Translations under genes and position numbers: made by a program
Shown here: in pieces, positions 40,506-54,100 of the stretch
Numbering within the stretch: position 1 is the stretch's first letter
Layout: every line of letters begins with the position of its first letter
Notes under the pieces: generated by a model
What the model saw: the letters and a program-made list of their open reading frames with translations, nothing else
What the model was told of the DNA's origin: nothing
Database searches by the model: none
NCBI GenBank assembly: GCA_023079485.1
Contig: CM041085.1
Coordinates: forward strand, 95,677,115 to 95,741,114
Length of the DNA stretch: 64,000 nucleotides
Origin: Archilochus colubris
Lineage: Eukaryota; Chordata; Aves; Apodiformes; Trochilidae
Direction: 5' to 3'

Positions 40506-43099
40506 ATCTTTACAATATACTTCGAAACTCAGTTTAGGACAGTATAGTGCAATATTCTTCATTTAGTTATTTTACCACTTTGGCATATACCACATTGATT
40601 GTGAGCATATTAAAGTGAGTTTGTTTGGGGGTTTGCATTTTGTATATTTAATGCAAGCTACTTTGAACAACTTGACCACTTTTCTTAATTAAAATAAAAT
40701 AAAGCAGGAAAGGGACACATTAATTTTCCTGCTGGCATTGCATTTACCCCTAAGTATTCTGAGAAAGTCACAGTGATGCACAATATGTTGGACAGTAATT
40801 CTACCTGAGTAAAGCTCCTGATATTGAAGAATAACCATGCATCCAAGAGACAGTCAGCCTCAGCCTCAGACAGATTGACACAGCATGGTGCAACTTTTTT
40901 TGTCCAGAATCTGGAAATGCCTGCTTGTGAAACTTTGGCAAGAGTAAGCCTACACCATGTGCATCTCCTTGTAAGTTTAATTGTCTGTATACAAGCTATT
41001 AGTCAACCTTCAGGAGTTACTTTTCTTAACATTTTCCTACTTCTTCTGCACCATTCTGGCTAAATGAATATGATTAAGCCAAATAAACAAAAGCCAGTCC
41101 ATGGTAATTTGAGGTGTTTGGCTAAGCCTGAAGGGAGAGCTGATGAATAAGATCAAATAAATAAGTAAATAAATAAGAGTTTGGCTCTCAATCAGCACTT
41201 CTATTCCACAAGCTGAATTGCTTAAGGCAGACATTCCCTTGGTGTGGAGCACAGCTATCCAAAGCTAACGTGTTGATCCCCTGCCATCACTGCACCACAG
41301 TACAGACCTCCTTCTCTTGCATTACTCATTATTATCTCTTCACTGTAATAAATATGGAGCCATCCTTGATGAAAAGGCATACACAAAACCCTGCATCTAA
41401 TAAAAATTTGCACTAAGAAAAGGTAGTCAATCCCACTGAAACTACATGACAGATCTGCAGCAAAATCAGGTATTAGAAAAATTTGTATACTGATTACCTA
41501 GTTAGTAGCAATAATCAAGAAAATGCTATATAGATAAATCAAGACACCTACAAAAAAAAGGCGTTAGTTGAAAATTAGCACACTACATTTCATGTCTTCA
41601 CCTAGCATTTGTGTGCCACAGCACAATGAATCACCATGAATAGTATAGTGACAAGTTCTTTAGAAGGGATATCTGTGTCTGCTAAAAAGGGTGAGCATGT
41701 CCTATTTATGTCCTGTGTGAGCCTATTCAGACCGTTTAACTGCATTACAAACTGTACAGACTACCCATATCACTTCCATGTGTTGTCTACATTATTCTCA
41801 TCAGGATAGTTCCAAGATGCCACAGCCACACTTTTTCTTGGCATCTAACTTTCTTTCGGCTTTATAAAGTCTTCTTGGATATTTGCTTTGGGGTTGTTTT
41901 CATAGCAAACATACTTTAAATAGGCACAATATTAATTTTTATGCATCTGTAGGCTAGACAAGGCTACAAGTAGCCTTCTGTGGACTTACACAAGTGTCAC
42001 TGTCAGAAGAAACTGCATAGTTCTACCATTGCTGTGGGACCTCTTTGAAGACATGAACCATTTTGTTCTCTATATGTACACATCTGCAGTATGGGAAGGG
42101 ACTCAGCATTGTTGTCAAGTTGCAGCCAAAGTGACAGGGAAGATAATCTACACTAACACATTGTGGAGCAACCCAAATCTGAGGATATGGTCAAAGCAAA
42201 TCTTGCAAGGGAGTAGATGTGCTGCCTGGTGTTCCCCTCAAAGGGTTGCCCCTGGAGGACAAGATCCTTTGCAGTGCCCTGAAAGCAAGAAGAATGGGGG
42301 TCTGCTGGTGAGGTGTTTCTCCTCAATCTGGAAGTAGTTCCCTGTGAGCAACCAGGGCATGTCCCCTCTGAAGAACTAAAGGAAGACTCATCTCCTTTGT
42401 GGGCTGAGGTCCTCACCTCACAGACCCACACCAGCTGCTCTGATGCTGACCTGATCTAATTTCTACTGTGCCGGATGCTGTACAACCTCTCATGGTCTTG
42501 ACCATATTAAAGAAGGATCAAAAATAGGCATGAATCATATTCCTTCTGAAAGGATATTTTTCTTCAGATTGAAATGTTTTCAAAATAGTTGATCTACACT
42601 GCCAAACTTAAGGATTTTTCTCCAAAAAAATACAGGGGAATAATACATTAAAAAGTATTTTTCTGACCTGAAACACCAAGACTTTTATCTAAATATAGCT
42701 ATTTCGGAATACTTCGCTAAGAAATAGGTTTCCTCACCTGGAAATTTTCCATGACACTTAAAAATCACTGCAACAAAACCTCCAAAGGCATCAGAAGAAA
42801 ACAGATTAAGTTTTAAACAGAAGAAATTCAAGACACTTTGAAATTTCACATCAGGGTTTCATTTTCTACCCATGTCTGCCCTCCATGCTTTCCCTCCCAT
42901 GAGAAAAAGGCAGGATACAACTGCAGAGAAAAGGCTGCATTACTGAATCTTCTGAATTTGAAACTGAATTTGGTTTGCCTACTCATCATTACCTACACAC
43001 CATCTGTATTCCCTATGCTTCCTTAAATTGCTGGTCTATATTGTGATAATCAGATTTATTAAGAACTCTTTGTTTTAAATATCTTTAAATAAAAAAGTA
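40506..43099. other. No defended gene; one open GC-richer patch
   Basis: At 42.03-42.34 kb on the plus strand a frame of about 100 codons stays open, with an acceptor-like 'atgtacacatctgcag' and a donor-like CTG|gtgagg around its core. No protein family was recognised and there is no partner exon. Confidence 0.45.
41150..41178. repeat. AAAT short simple repeat
   Basis: About six units of AAAT/AAGT. Minor. Confidence 0.75.
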
Positions 43100-43847
43100 C
43101 TCAGCTGTGTGCAGGTACCTGGGTGCTGACAGGGGGCTGCAGGAGGGTCAGTTCCCCATGGATCCAACCAATCCCCCATGGGGCATGGCTGAGCCTCACA
43201 GCCACGGTGGTGGCACCTCAGGGGAACACATGGAAGGAAGGGTAAAAAGCTGCACAGAACCAGAGTTTGAGAAAAAGTCCCACAAGCACCAAGGTCAGAG
43301 GAGAAGGAGGTTGGGGGAGGTGCTGCAGACACCAGAGCAGATTCCCCTGCAGCCCACAGAGAGGACCACGGTGCATCCACACTCCAGCCTGTGAAGATTC
43401 CACACATAAGCAAGTTTATCCTGAAGGACCCACACAGGCAGGGAATCCATGTGAGGAAGAAGGAGTAGCAGAGAAGAACTGTTATGGACTGCCCAGACCT
43501 CCATTCCCCATCTCTCTGCACCTGCCTGGGGTGGGGTGGGCAGAGAAATCAGGTACATAGGAGTGAAGCTGAGCCTGGGAAGAAGGAAGAGGCCATGGGG
43601 GAAGATGCTGTTTCCATTTGTCATTTCTTCTCATTATCCAAACCTTCTTTTAATGGGCAATAGATTAAATTAATTTTCTAATAAGATGAGTCTGCTTTGC
43701 CCATGGTGGCAACTGGTAATGACCTCCCTTTCTTTACCTTGTCCCACAGGCTTCTTAACCTTATTTACTACCCTGCCCTGCTAGGAAAGAGGAAAGAGGG
43801 AGCAGCTGGGTGGGCACCTGGCAGCTGGTCAAAGTCAGCCCACCACA
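43100..43847 (+). mobile_element. Decayed endogenous retrovirus LTR, solo
   Basis: The interval has the composition and landmarks of a known type of avian ERV LTR: a GC-rich body with repeated 'ccac...ctgaagga' modules, a 'gagcctgggaagaaggaaga' block and a worn 'caatagattaaattaatttt' polyadenylation region. The end is 'gtgggcacctggcagctggt' followed by 'cagcccaccaca' at 43836-43847. No gag, pol or env sequence is attached and no second LTR was seen, so it is probably a solo LTR. The 5' boundary is uncertain. Recognition is from memory of avian LTR sequence, not from a search. Confidence 0.72.
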
Positions 43848-44689
43848 AACATGTTCTAGAAATTAAGCACAGCAACACATCAGATATTTTGTTAATTGAA
43901 TAAAAAACACTGCTTTAAGTCAGCAGTACAAAAATAGAAGGGGTTTTTAATTATAAGTGAAAATTACAGACAGGGTTAAGAGATTAATGTTTATCTGTCT
44001 TTTGTAACAAAATATTTCATAAAATGTGAAATATGGAAAATACACCAGAAACTGGTGTTTCTGCAGATGGAGAACAGTGAAAGCCCTTCCCTGCTTGAGG
44101 TTATCTAGCAAGCTTTTGATAGCAGCATAGGAAAACAGATCCCAACACTGCCTAGACAACTAATTTTGGTATTGGAAGAGGCACATTTAACCTCTGTAGT
44201 TCATCAGTGGCAAGTGAAAGAATGACAGGAGAAGAGTAGGTGGGGAATGGGCAATTTTTTGTGAATAAGGAATCCAGTCCAAAGTAACACATGGGGAAAT
44301 CAAACTGACTCTCCAGACTAAACTTTAGTTACAGTGATAAAAACTTGGAATAATTTAAACTAATGTCTTAGTGATTCAAAAGATAATCTGCTTCAAATAA
44401 ATGCTAAATCACTAATCCCTCCGCCAAACCCATCTCAGCTTTTACTAGAAGATGATACATAAACATGTTCTCATTATTCTATATAAATCAATGTTGTCTT
44501 GCTGAAAACAAGGATCTTTCAGGTTTCAATTCAGATTTATGCTTACTTCTTGGGCAAAGAGCTTACTTTTTTTTTTCCTCCCTCAACAGCATATGCTACT
44601 CATATCTTATTACGACAATACATCTGTCCAATATCTTTTAGTCCTGCAATATACTAAGCTCTTTTCTTCATTTAATGTTGCCATTACCA

Positions 44690-45022
44690 GTGCAACAACG
44701 CTTTCTATTTTATTCTCATTTCAATAAAGAGAAAAAGCTATAAAAGTCTTCAGAAAAAGTCCTCATCTATTTCAAAATTGTTAAAACTCTGATTTTCCAG
44801 GTCCCTTTTGTGGCCTAAAATATGTGAGAAAAACTCTGTGAGTTTTAGAGCATGTATTTTAAAACTTTTCATGAGCATTCTCATTAATATTATGTCAACC
44901 TTGTTTTGAATATATGAAGAGCAGCTAACAGATTCTCCTGGCTTCTTAATTTACCTCCTAACCCTATGATTATGATTTAAAGAATTGCTTTTCACAAGGC
45001 ACTAAGAGCCAAAGATGTAGCT
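44690..45022 (-). other. Probable 3' untranslated region of the minus-strand gene
   Basis: The interval runs from the TAA stop to just past the first AATAAA on the minus strand. It is AT-rich and has no other open frame. The downstream edge is an estimate placed about 20 bases beyond the poly(A) signal. Confidence 0.6.
44709..44714 (-). promoter_or_regulatory. Candidate poly(A) signal AATAAA
   Basis: On the minus strand the bases read AATAAA, starting 309 bases downstream of the stop codon of the terminal exon. It is the first canonical signal after the stop that I found by eye. A T-rich region lies further downstream (complement of 44568-44580 is A-rich, so a U/GU-rich element is not obvious). 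Confidence 0.55.
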
Positions 45023-45154
45023 TTAGGTGGCAATGAGTTCATCAGAAAGAACCACATTTATGTCTTCGAGGCGGACATCAGGGTTCTCTGACATCAGATT
45101 TTTCCTGCTAGTAAATAACTCCATGATCTGTCTGAGATGGCCTATAGCCTGTTG
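45023..45154 (-). CDS. Terminal coding exon of the minus-strand gene, with stop codon
   Basis: The acceptor 'gatttgcttttcag' leads into a phase-0 frame of 43 codons (start [14 protein letters not shown], end [13 protein letters not shown]) closed by TAA at 45023-45025. The frame agrees with exon 11 across a 9.4 kb intron. The helix-then-acidic-tail layout looks like a natural C terminus. No further exon is needed to complete the protein. Confidence 0.82.
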   Translation of the reverse strand, partial: QQAIGHLRQIMELFTSRKNLMSENPDVRLEDINVVLSDELIAT

Positions 45155-48100
45155 CTGAAAAGCAAATCAAAATCACACAAACATAATTTTGAAACCAACT
45201 TACAGAATACTTAGTTAGACATCTGAATCTCTTGGATTTGTAGGTTTAATGGTTTCGTAGATCCTGGTTTCTCGTTCCTAGGGCATGTCTTCATTATATT
45301 CCTCTCATATTCCATACAACTTTTGTCTGTAAGAGTGTCATCCTTCATTTGAAGAGAATAGCTGCTAGCAGAGTAACCACAGTGTCCCCTTCTGTGTAGG
45401 AAACAGTGGCAAGGAATACTTTTCGCAGTTGTTATTTTTCTGTTCATGACATATCAGAACTGCACGAATAAGAGCACTTAAATTTAAGCACAAAATTATT
45501 ACTTTTGTTTAGAAGAGACCCTATTATTCAATGTGTAATACTGTTTTGATCTGTTCACAACTTTAAATGTCTCAGAAAAAAATTTCAAGCAGATCAGCTT
45601 TGTCTGAATTCCCTTGGAGCAGGGGAGCAGATGCCACATCCACATGATCAGGAGCTACTCAGTCTCCCAGCCTGCAATATCAGGGAAACCCCATCTTTTC
45701 ATAACCAACTGACTACCCCAAATTGGATTCCTAATGGCACACTACCTAGAAATTCAAGTGTGGCTTCTATTTTAAAAGTAAGACATTTGAAGACAGACAG
45801 TTAAAGTTACTTGCTATGACCACTCCAAATGAGTGAAAAGTCTAGAAAGCAAAAAATATACTATTTTACCTCTGAAGAATAGGGACAAAAAATGTTTCCA
45901 TTGTACTCAGGAAACTGGCAGTTCTAAAGAAAAGAATAATAATGGCTGATCTCCTGATATCTAACTGCTATTAGAATTTGAAACTGAAATCAGTAAAATA
46001 GAAATTATGCCATTAAATTAACATCATAGCAATACTCTTTGAAATTCAATTTGAAATATCTGAGTTATTTCCAGGTCTCTGTGCTACTTGTGAATATGAT
46101 TTCTCCTCTTTTATTCTCATGTGCAATTCAGTAGGAGACATGTAACACCTTTCATGCTAGATGGTTTTCTCAGTACTTGAAAACTAAAATACAGTCAAGT
46201 GTAGAATGTGTTAAAGAGCTGCATTTCCAAGTGCTTCCTTACAATAGCCTTAAATCAAATCTCACCAGTGGCAGTATCTTCCATATATTTTCAATTTCAA
46301 AACCTTAATTTTTGGAAGCTAATAGAAGCCTGCATTCTTTCTTAAGTCTTTAAGTTTGCCTTTGCTTGACTACTGCTCTAATTTCAGGTTTAAAATCTAA
46401 GGAAATGGAATACATGGTTGAAAAAGAGATTTGAAGGGAGCACATGAGTGGCCAAGTTCCCCAGGTGCCTTCACTGTTTCTTTCACAGGACTTCTTCAGA
46501 GTCCCAGCAAATTGAAAGAAGAGAATTAATAGAAATGGCCGGCCTTCTGTGAAGATTCCCTTCCTCAGTGTAGACAGAAACATTTATGGACACCATCCAA
46601 TGTGATTTTTATCAGGTTTTGTCAGTAGTGCTTCAAAAATATATCAAGTGGGCAACTCCTGCACTTTTATCTTGAAGAAGAGTGTCTTTAGTTACCTGGT
46701 AAAATCTTACAATCCCTCTTTACAGAGAAATGACTTGCTAAAAGACTGCTTGACTTGTTAACCCTTAAAACATTTTCAGTACAGTCATATATCCACTGTG
46801 CCACAGTGCCTGGCAAATTCATGGTGTTTTGTTTATTTTTTATATCAGGAATAATGTTGGTATCAAGGATTTTTTTCCTCAAATATCCAAGTAGTAACTT
46901 ATTCTATTATCTGCTGTTCATGGCATGAGCATGTAAGTAAAATCAAAATACATGAACCAAATAGATTAATCTCCTAAAAAGCTAGTACAACTGTTCTGTT
47001 TTGTTGCTCTTCTGAAAAATCACATGGTGATCTCAAAAGTTCCTGGATTGCAAAAATCAGAATAAGCAGTGTCATTTCATGAAGCAGTGAAGACTGAAAT
47101 ATTTCTGAATTGGTTAATTGCAGCCCTGTGTAAGAGTCTGGGGGAGCCTTTTAATTATTGATGTATAAATTAAGAGAGGAAATTTTAAATGTACTTCAGA
47201 ATCCCATTACTATCCAATGAATATTTCTCAAGAATCCACCTTCTACTGACTTGGCTATATAAAATGTGAAGAGTTACTGAAAAGGCTTATCTGAGAACTG
47301 TGTACCCACATTTTAAAAAGATAGGATCAGAATTCAAGTCCATTTCTAGAGCTCTGGTGTCAGGCTTGAACACACTTTGCTGACTGCACTTTGTGTGTGG
47401 CCATGGAGCGGGGCAATGATACCAGTGAGGGAAGGCACCAGGCATTTTCAGCATCCTACCTGGCTTTTGTGGCCCATGCTATCTGACAGTATTTTGAAGA
47501 AGGCACAAGCTGCTCTTTCTTCCTCTCTAAAAGTCTGTGTGTGCATACAAACAAATGTCTGCCTCTGCTCACGTGTAATAGCATTCCTGTATGAGGTCAG
47601 GTGCAGGAGAAATGAGATCCTGGGAGAACAAGAGGAAGCAGAAGTGAATCTCAAAATTACCTTATAATAAACATATATTTGTTCTTTCTTACTGAAACAC
47701 AGTCGCATCCATAGATCCCCATGTTCAAATCAGACACTGATGGGTTTAATACAAAGCATTATAGTGTCTAGACAGCTTTGTCCTCTCTGGGAAACACAGG
47801 TATGATAAGAAGCAGGCACTCGCTACACAACAGGCACGCGAGGGATACATCGAAGTAGTGCTACAGCTTGCTTCAAGGGAGGCCAAACACAAAATGGTAT
47901 GCACAGTCCTGGGAAAGGGAGTTTCCTTTGTTAGGAAAAATTTTAACATACGGCCTCATCCCGAAGCCTACTAAAAGCAAAGGGAAGCTCATACCCATTT
48001 TCAGTTAGAGTGAACCTAAACAGTTACTACTACTGTGTTCTTTTTAAGGATATGTTGCATGATAAGATGCAATGTTAATATTGATATTGATATAGCAAGA

Positions 48101-51100
48101 ACCACACAACCTGTTTTCCAGGAAGCTCCACAAAGGCCTGAACTGCACCAAGATCTATAGGATTTTAAAGCACAGCCCTTCCCTTGAAGCCTAGGCAGGA
48201 AAATTGAAGAACAGACAACTGCACAAAAGCTGCTACGTACTAGTGCTGAGAAGTGTCCTATCTCATACAACTTCTCTATCAAATATTACAAAAACCATTC
48301 CATTTAAGCAGGCTTGTTGGTATTCTTAGCTCATCATCCCAAACTTGCTTTTCATCTGTTTCATCACCATGCTGAATCCATTTTCACAGCTCCACTGTGA
48401 ACACTAAGGACAGAGGTTCACCTTTGCTTTCTGCTGTAAAAAGAAGGTCTTATTCAGACAGTGCTCAGTTCCATGAAGTCCTTATCCTCCATTTCCTCTA
48501 TACATGCTGCTAGAATGGAAATTATACTGAACATTGAGCAATCCTGTTTTGCAGCAATATTGAAGAGAAATATTCTAATTGATTGGAAAAATCTTTCAGG
48601 TACCCTCCTCACTTTTCTCTCCTCACAAGAGGATCTTAATTTTTTAAATAATTCTATCTGTTTTAGGAATCAAACATTTAGATGAGGTAAATGTATCAAG
48701 CTTGTTAATATTTCTGTAGATCTGGAGATCTGATTTAAGAGACTTTTACTGGAAGTTAGTCTTGCTCCTTGCAAGCCCCAGTAGCCCCAAGTCACACTAA
48801 TCAACAAATTAATCAATGTGTTTTAAACTGGAACTCTGAAACAGTGCATTTAAAGAAAAATGAACTAAGTATGCAGACAAAAAGAGAAAATATTTTTTTA
48901 AAGGCCTGTTTAGCTTGTCTCTGCATGTTTTTGGAAAAGCCTGTCTTGTCAAAGCTGTGGTTTGGAGTGTGGCCAAAGAAGGAGCAAAGTCAGCACAACT
49001 GGGCATACTTCAGGCAAGGAGTGGGAAAGAGCAAGTGTCTATGGCAGGATGTAAACCTCTTCAAATGTATCTGCTTAGGGAATAATGAAATGGTGCCACA
49101 ACTTCAGTTAAAATATGGGGGAGATAAATGCTAAAGGCAGTTCAGAGCAATAGCATAAATTAATTGTCTAGTTGTAAGGTATAATTTAAGCGTTTACGAA
49201 GTCTATTGAGACATATACAGATTGCACATTTATAAGAAAAATACCATTGACTCCACATAATCAATAAAATCAAGAGTCCCTATGAGAATCAACTATGTAG
49301 CCTGCCAATCTTTATGGCATCAGAGTATTATTCCTCTTGGTTTAAGATGTTTTCTCCTTTTAGCTGCTACTGAGCTTGCACAAATGGGAAGAAGCTAAAT
49401 GTTAGACTGAGGAAACAATGAGGCTGTATAGATACAAAATCCTGTCAAAGACACCGAGTGAACAGAAAACATATGCCTTTAATTTCATTTAGTTCTTGTC
49501 TGTTACTTCTATCAGCAGTTGGGTGAGGGGAAGGAAAATAAATCAGATGCGAGAATGATTGTCACAATGACAATACCCCACCTAATAAGATATTGATAGA
49601 ATTTATAGCACTAAACATTCACAAAGGAAACTGGGATTTAAAAAATCACCTCTAGACAAATGTATAGAACAGCTCTGAATTCTGTGACCTCTCCTAGGCA
49701 TGCCCTCTGCTATCCATGCAGATGATGTGAACGGTGAAGGGTGTGAGGCTTTGGGGTGTCTAATCCAGGCCTCATCTCTAAAAGGAGAGAGCCAGCACAA
49801 AGAAGATCAAGAACAAGATCTAAGAACAAACATGGCCCAGCATGATCTTCTCAAAAACAAGCACACCTGAACCAGGCCCTATGCCATGCTGAGCTCACCA
49901 ACCCCTCCAGCCCTGCAGCAGGATTTCTACAGGAGATAACTCCCTCTGTTTGAGCTTTCTTGTCATCAAGCAGAGACCCTACAGCAAGGGAGCTACCGTG
50001 GCTGTGTGCTGAATTAACATCACCAACAACTGTTTTCTTTTTTGATCCTCAGCACTCAAAAGCACAGGGCTCCACCAGGGGCCCGGCAGCAGGGGCACCC
50101 ATCATGGCACAGGCCAGCTCGGCACAGCACAGCACAGCTCAGCACAGCTCAGCACAGCACAGCATAGTACAGGACAGAGCAGGATAGGATAGGATAGGAT
50201 AGGATAGGATAGGATAGGATAGGATAGGATAGGATAGGATAGGATAGGATAGGATAGGATAGGATAGGATAGGATAGGATAGGATAGGATAGGATAGGAT
50301 AGGATAGGACAGCCCAGCACGGCACAGCACAGCTCAGCACAGCCCAGCTCAACTCAGCACAGGACAGGACAGCCCAGCACAGCCCAGCCCAGCCCAGCTT
50401 AGCTCAGCAAAGCTCAGTACAGTACAGAACAGGACAGGACAGGACAGGGCACTGCTCCCTGGCTGTATGGCCTGAGGAGCACTGCATGGTGCTCACCTCC
50501 TACACCATCGTCTGCACTATGTTACAGCAAGATTAATCTCGATGTGCTGGGCCTGCCCTTGCCCCTCCTCCCTCAGTGGGTAAAGCACAGGAGGGCTGGA
50601 AGAGCCCTTTCTCTTTGTGAGCTGCTGTGGGATTTCTTCCTGCAGGAACCTGACAAATGAAAAAACAACCTGGTATTTTCTGGCCTGTATGATTAAATGT
50701 TGGGCTACCCTTATCATGACCCCATTTAAGCCAGTAAGTGTTCTGCCATCAGCCTAAGAAGTGTGTTCAAGCCCCAGATATCAAGGATTTGATGATGGCA
50801 GGTCACCTAGAATGAACTGAAATTTATAAAGGATGTGGCTCTTGCATCAAAAGACAGAGTGGCAAGAACTCTGGACAGTACACATGACTGTTTTCACAAC
50901 ACTTTACTATGCAGATCAGCTAAAATTTAAACCTGGTAACAAATAATGTCTTTCTCAGAAATTGCATAGAAAGGTGTGATGCTCAAGTGATTTTCTGCTT
51001 TGGATCTCTTTCTCACTTTCTTTTGATGGGCAATGGTCACCTTCAAGTCTTAAACTTCGATACTTTAAGTAGTTATTAATACCATAAATGCTGCAGTAAC

Positions 51101-54100
51101 ATTTATTAATTGCACAGCTTCATACTGTTTATCTTAAGCTGTTAATGGTGACTGATACAGTTTCACTTCTGCTCAGAAAAAGAAATCTATGAACTACTGT
51201 ATGGTTTCCTCTGTCACTAAATGCTCTACTGTGCAGGTTGTCTGACAGTAACATACTTGTTACCCTATTTGTACTTTGGTAATGTACAACTAAGAGGAAT
51301 TAACAGCTTGCTAAACACAACTACTTTGCTGTTTTCTGTGTGCTTTTCCAGCATTCACACCGTCCTGTATGATTTTCAGGCTTTAAGTATCAATTTTGTA
51401 AGTGCATCTGGCAATGACAATTAAATTATATGACAGATATAATTCATATTGGACCAATTCATGCAAATCTTTCATTGTTGCAGGTATGAACATTTTATAT
51501 TACACAATGAAAACCTAAAAGTAATTCAATTTGCTTTAGCCATGGGGTCTCCAGCCAAGGATATGTGGTTCTCTAAATACTCCATCCCTTTGAACTGACC
51601 TTGGGCAGAAATTTTGAAATATACATAAAAAGATAAAATGTCTTGCCTGTGGTATTCAAAGAAAATGAAGCTGGCACTTACAGACCCTGTGTTATACTAA
51701 ATTCATATCAGTGAACAGGACTTACTTTTAAAATGAGTGTAAAAAGTCAGCTAATGTTTCTTATTATTACAAAATCATTTACTAGGATTTTATTTTTTAT
51801 AGCAACTAGGAAACATGGAAATGCAGATGCCCTGCTCTTTCCTTAGTGTGCATGCTTAACTACCTTTACACTCACCTCAGAAACATCTACCTGCTCTCAG
51901 TTAAACCACACTTGTGAAACTTGAATGTAAAGACATCTAGTTATTTGTGATTATCCCTAATCTACTCTAGCATAAATTAAAGCCTTTTTTCTCAAAAAGA
52001 GAACCAAATTATTAACTCTATACACTCACTGCAATGACAAAGCTAAGAGCAAAAAAATAAGTGTCTAAGAACAAAGATTCCAAGCATATAGATGGAAAAG
52101 TTTTCAGAAAAATATCTGAGATTTTCAACATATTGGCAATAACAAAATGCAATGAATAATAAGGAAAATATATGGAGCATAACTAATATGACAGAATCTA
52201 TGTTAAGAGTTGCGTGACTCCTGGATATATAATTTTAAAACTTTTCAGATATAGCAAAAGTGGAATATTATATGCTGTATGCTAGGGTCATTCTTCCTTC
52301 TATATATTTGTTAAACTAATTTAAGAACTATATGGACTGTTTTAAACATAATGGATGGAATGCCTTTATTTATATGACCTTCAGCATGGTTATTACTCTG
52401 AATATGATGATTACCTTTTCTATTAAATTATTCTATTATTTTTTAAAAGGAGGTGACAAATCTGATTTTAGTGGGAAATTATGAGTGATGCAAAACTAAT
52501 AGGAAATTATTAATGCCTTTTTTAAAAAAATAAAATTTCAGAATCATAGGCGGACTATAAAAAGCAGTGACTACACAGTAATCTCTTTATGTTCATTCTT
52601 GAAAAAGTGCACCCTGCAAACTGCTCAATATTTGCAATTTGGTCAGGTGAGCTCCTTAACAGTTGTATAGCTGAACTACAGAGCATGTAATTTCGCCTCT
52701 ACATTCAGTATATGGCACTTCCCTTCAGCTTTTGCCTAAAATGCATAAATGCATTCTGTGGAAATGTCTTCCTTTTTCGGATCACTTTAAGGGGCAGTTA
52801 CACTGAAATAACTTCCATGAAATGTATTATGCAGATCTAATATGCAATTATTAGAACAAAATAACCTTTATTCTGTGCTTTCTTGCAAACGCAAGGGATA
52901 ATGCCAGGCAGAATGCTGCTGTTTAATATGCACATGTGCTGAAGTACCTTCACCTGCCTTCTAGCATTTTGTTACATTCAAAAAAAAGGATGCCAGTAGT
53001 CATCAACTTTGCTAAACTCACAGACTTTAAACACCTAGCAACTATTACCTGTTTTTACATTTCAGAAGATACATTTTAAAATGTACCATACTGGGCATTA
53101 CATGATCAAGCTGATCACTTGTTGCTTAGATAAAAAGGATGTTGGTTGCCTCAAATGACAGGGAAGAATGACAGATATGGATCCATGAACTAATTATGAG
53201 CAAATGCAAGAGCTGGTATTAATGCCTGCTTGTAAAATAATCAGATCAGTATTACAGAAATCAGACCTTTAAACCTCTCCACAGAAGTGAAAAATCAGTA
53301 GTCATTCCAACTTCTGAATTGATGACAGGTAGCCTGTACCCTGTACCTATTTTATGCAGACCTCACTTTTTTTTTCCTTTCTGTATTTGTTCCTGCATAA
53401 ACTTTCAACAAGCAAGCTATTTTACTTGAACATCAGAAAGCTATACTGGCAAATATAAATTTACTGACTTTCTGTATAGGAATATCCAAAATCAGGAGGG
53501 CTAATACTCATGGGAGAAAAGAAACAAAACAATTCCACTGTTGAAAAGTTTAAGAATGGAAGAGGAAAAAAAAATGCATACAGAAAACACTTTCCATATC
53601 CAAACATTTCAAGCTATCTGAACACTGTTCACTTGCTGCAAAGTTGCCAATTCTACAGCTAAGATCGTATGAATCGTAGTAAAGACCCAGTAACCCAGTG
53701 ATCCTCCAGACCTCTGCTTAAAGGTAGATTTCTGTGAAAAATTCATACATCAAACCTTAACCCATACTGTACAATTAGTGTTAGCTATCCAAAAGAGTGC
53801 ACACCACGTTTGTGATCACAGCACTTTTTTTAAAGCTCTTCAAAGAATATTTCTGTTCGGTAGCATTTTTGTCAGCAACATTTCTGTAACGTAAAGGCTC
53901 CTATCACTGTGCAGCAAATATGTGAGGTTTTTTGCTCTTATCTCATGTAGTGCACTTGATAAGGGGTACTACTGAATCTTCCTCTGCACGCTGCATTACA
54001 AAGAAAACTGTCTTTCTGTAAGGCATTTTCTCTCTACTGATTTCACATATAATAAAGGCTCTTGTAACTGGATGCATCTGACTGTATTAATACTCAAAGG

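Noticed and set aside
43075..43624. Several overlapping frames of 90-148 codons on both strands
   Set aside because: They lie in the GC-rich LTR, where stops are rare. Not retroviral genes.
44990..45200. Idea that the terminal exon region is a processed pseudogene
   Set aside because: It has a clean acceptor, ends in a stop and joins in phase to exon 11 across a long intron. A processed copy would lack introns and carry an A-tail.
50102..50352. Three overlapping minus-strand frames encoding Ser-Tyr-Pro-Ile-Leu repeats
   Set aside because: A five-base repeat read in triplets gives a five-residue peptide repeat in all frames. This is a by-product of the AGGAT satellite, not a gene.
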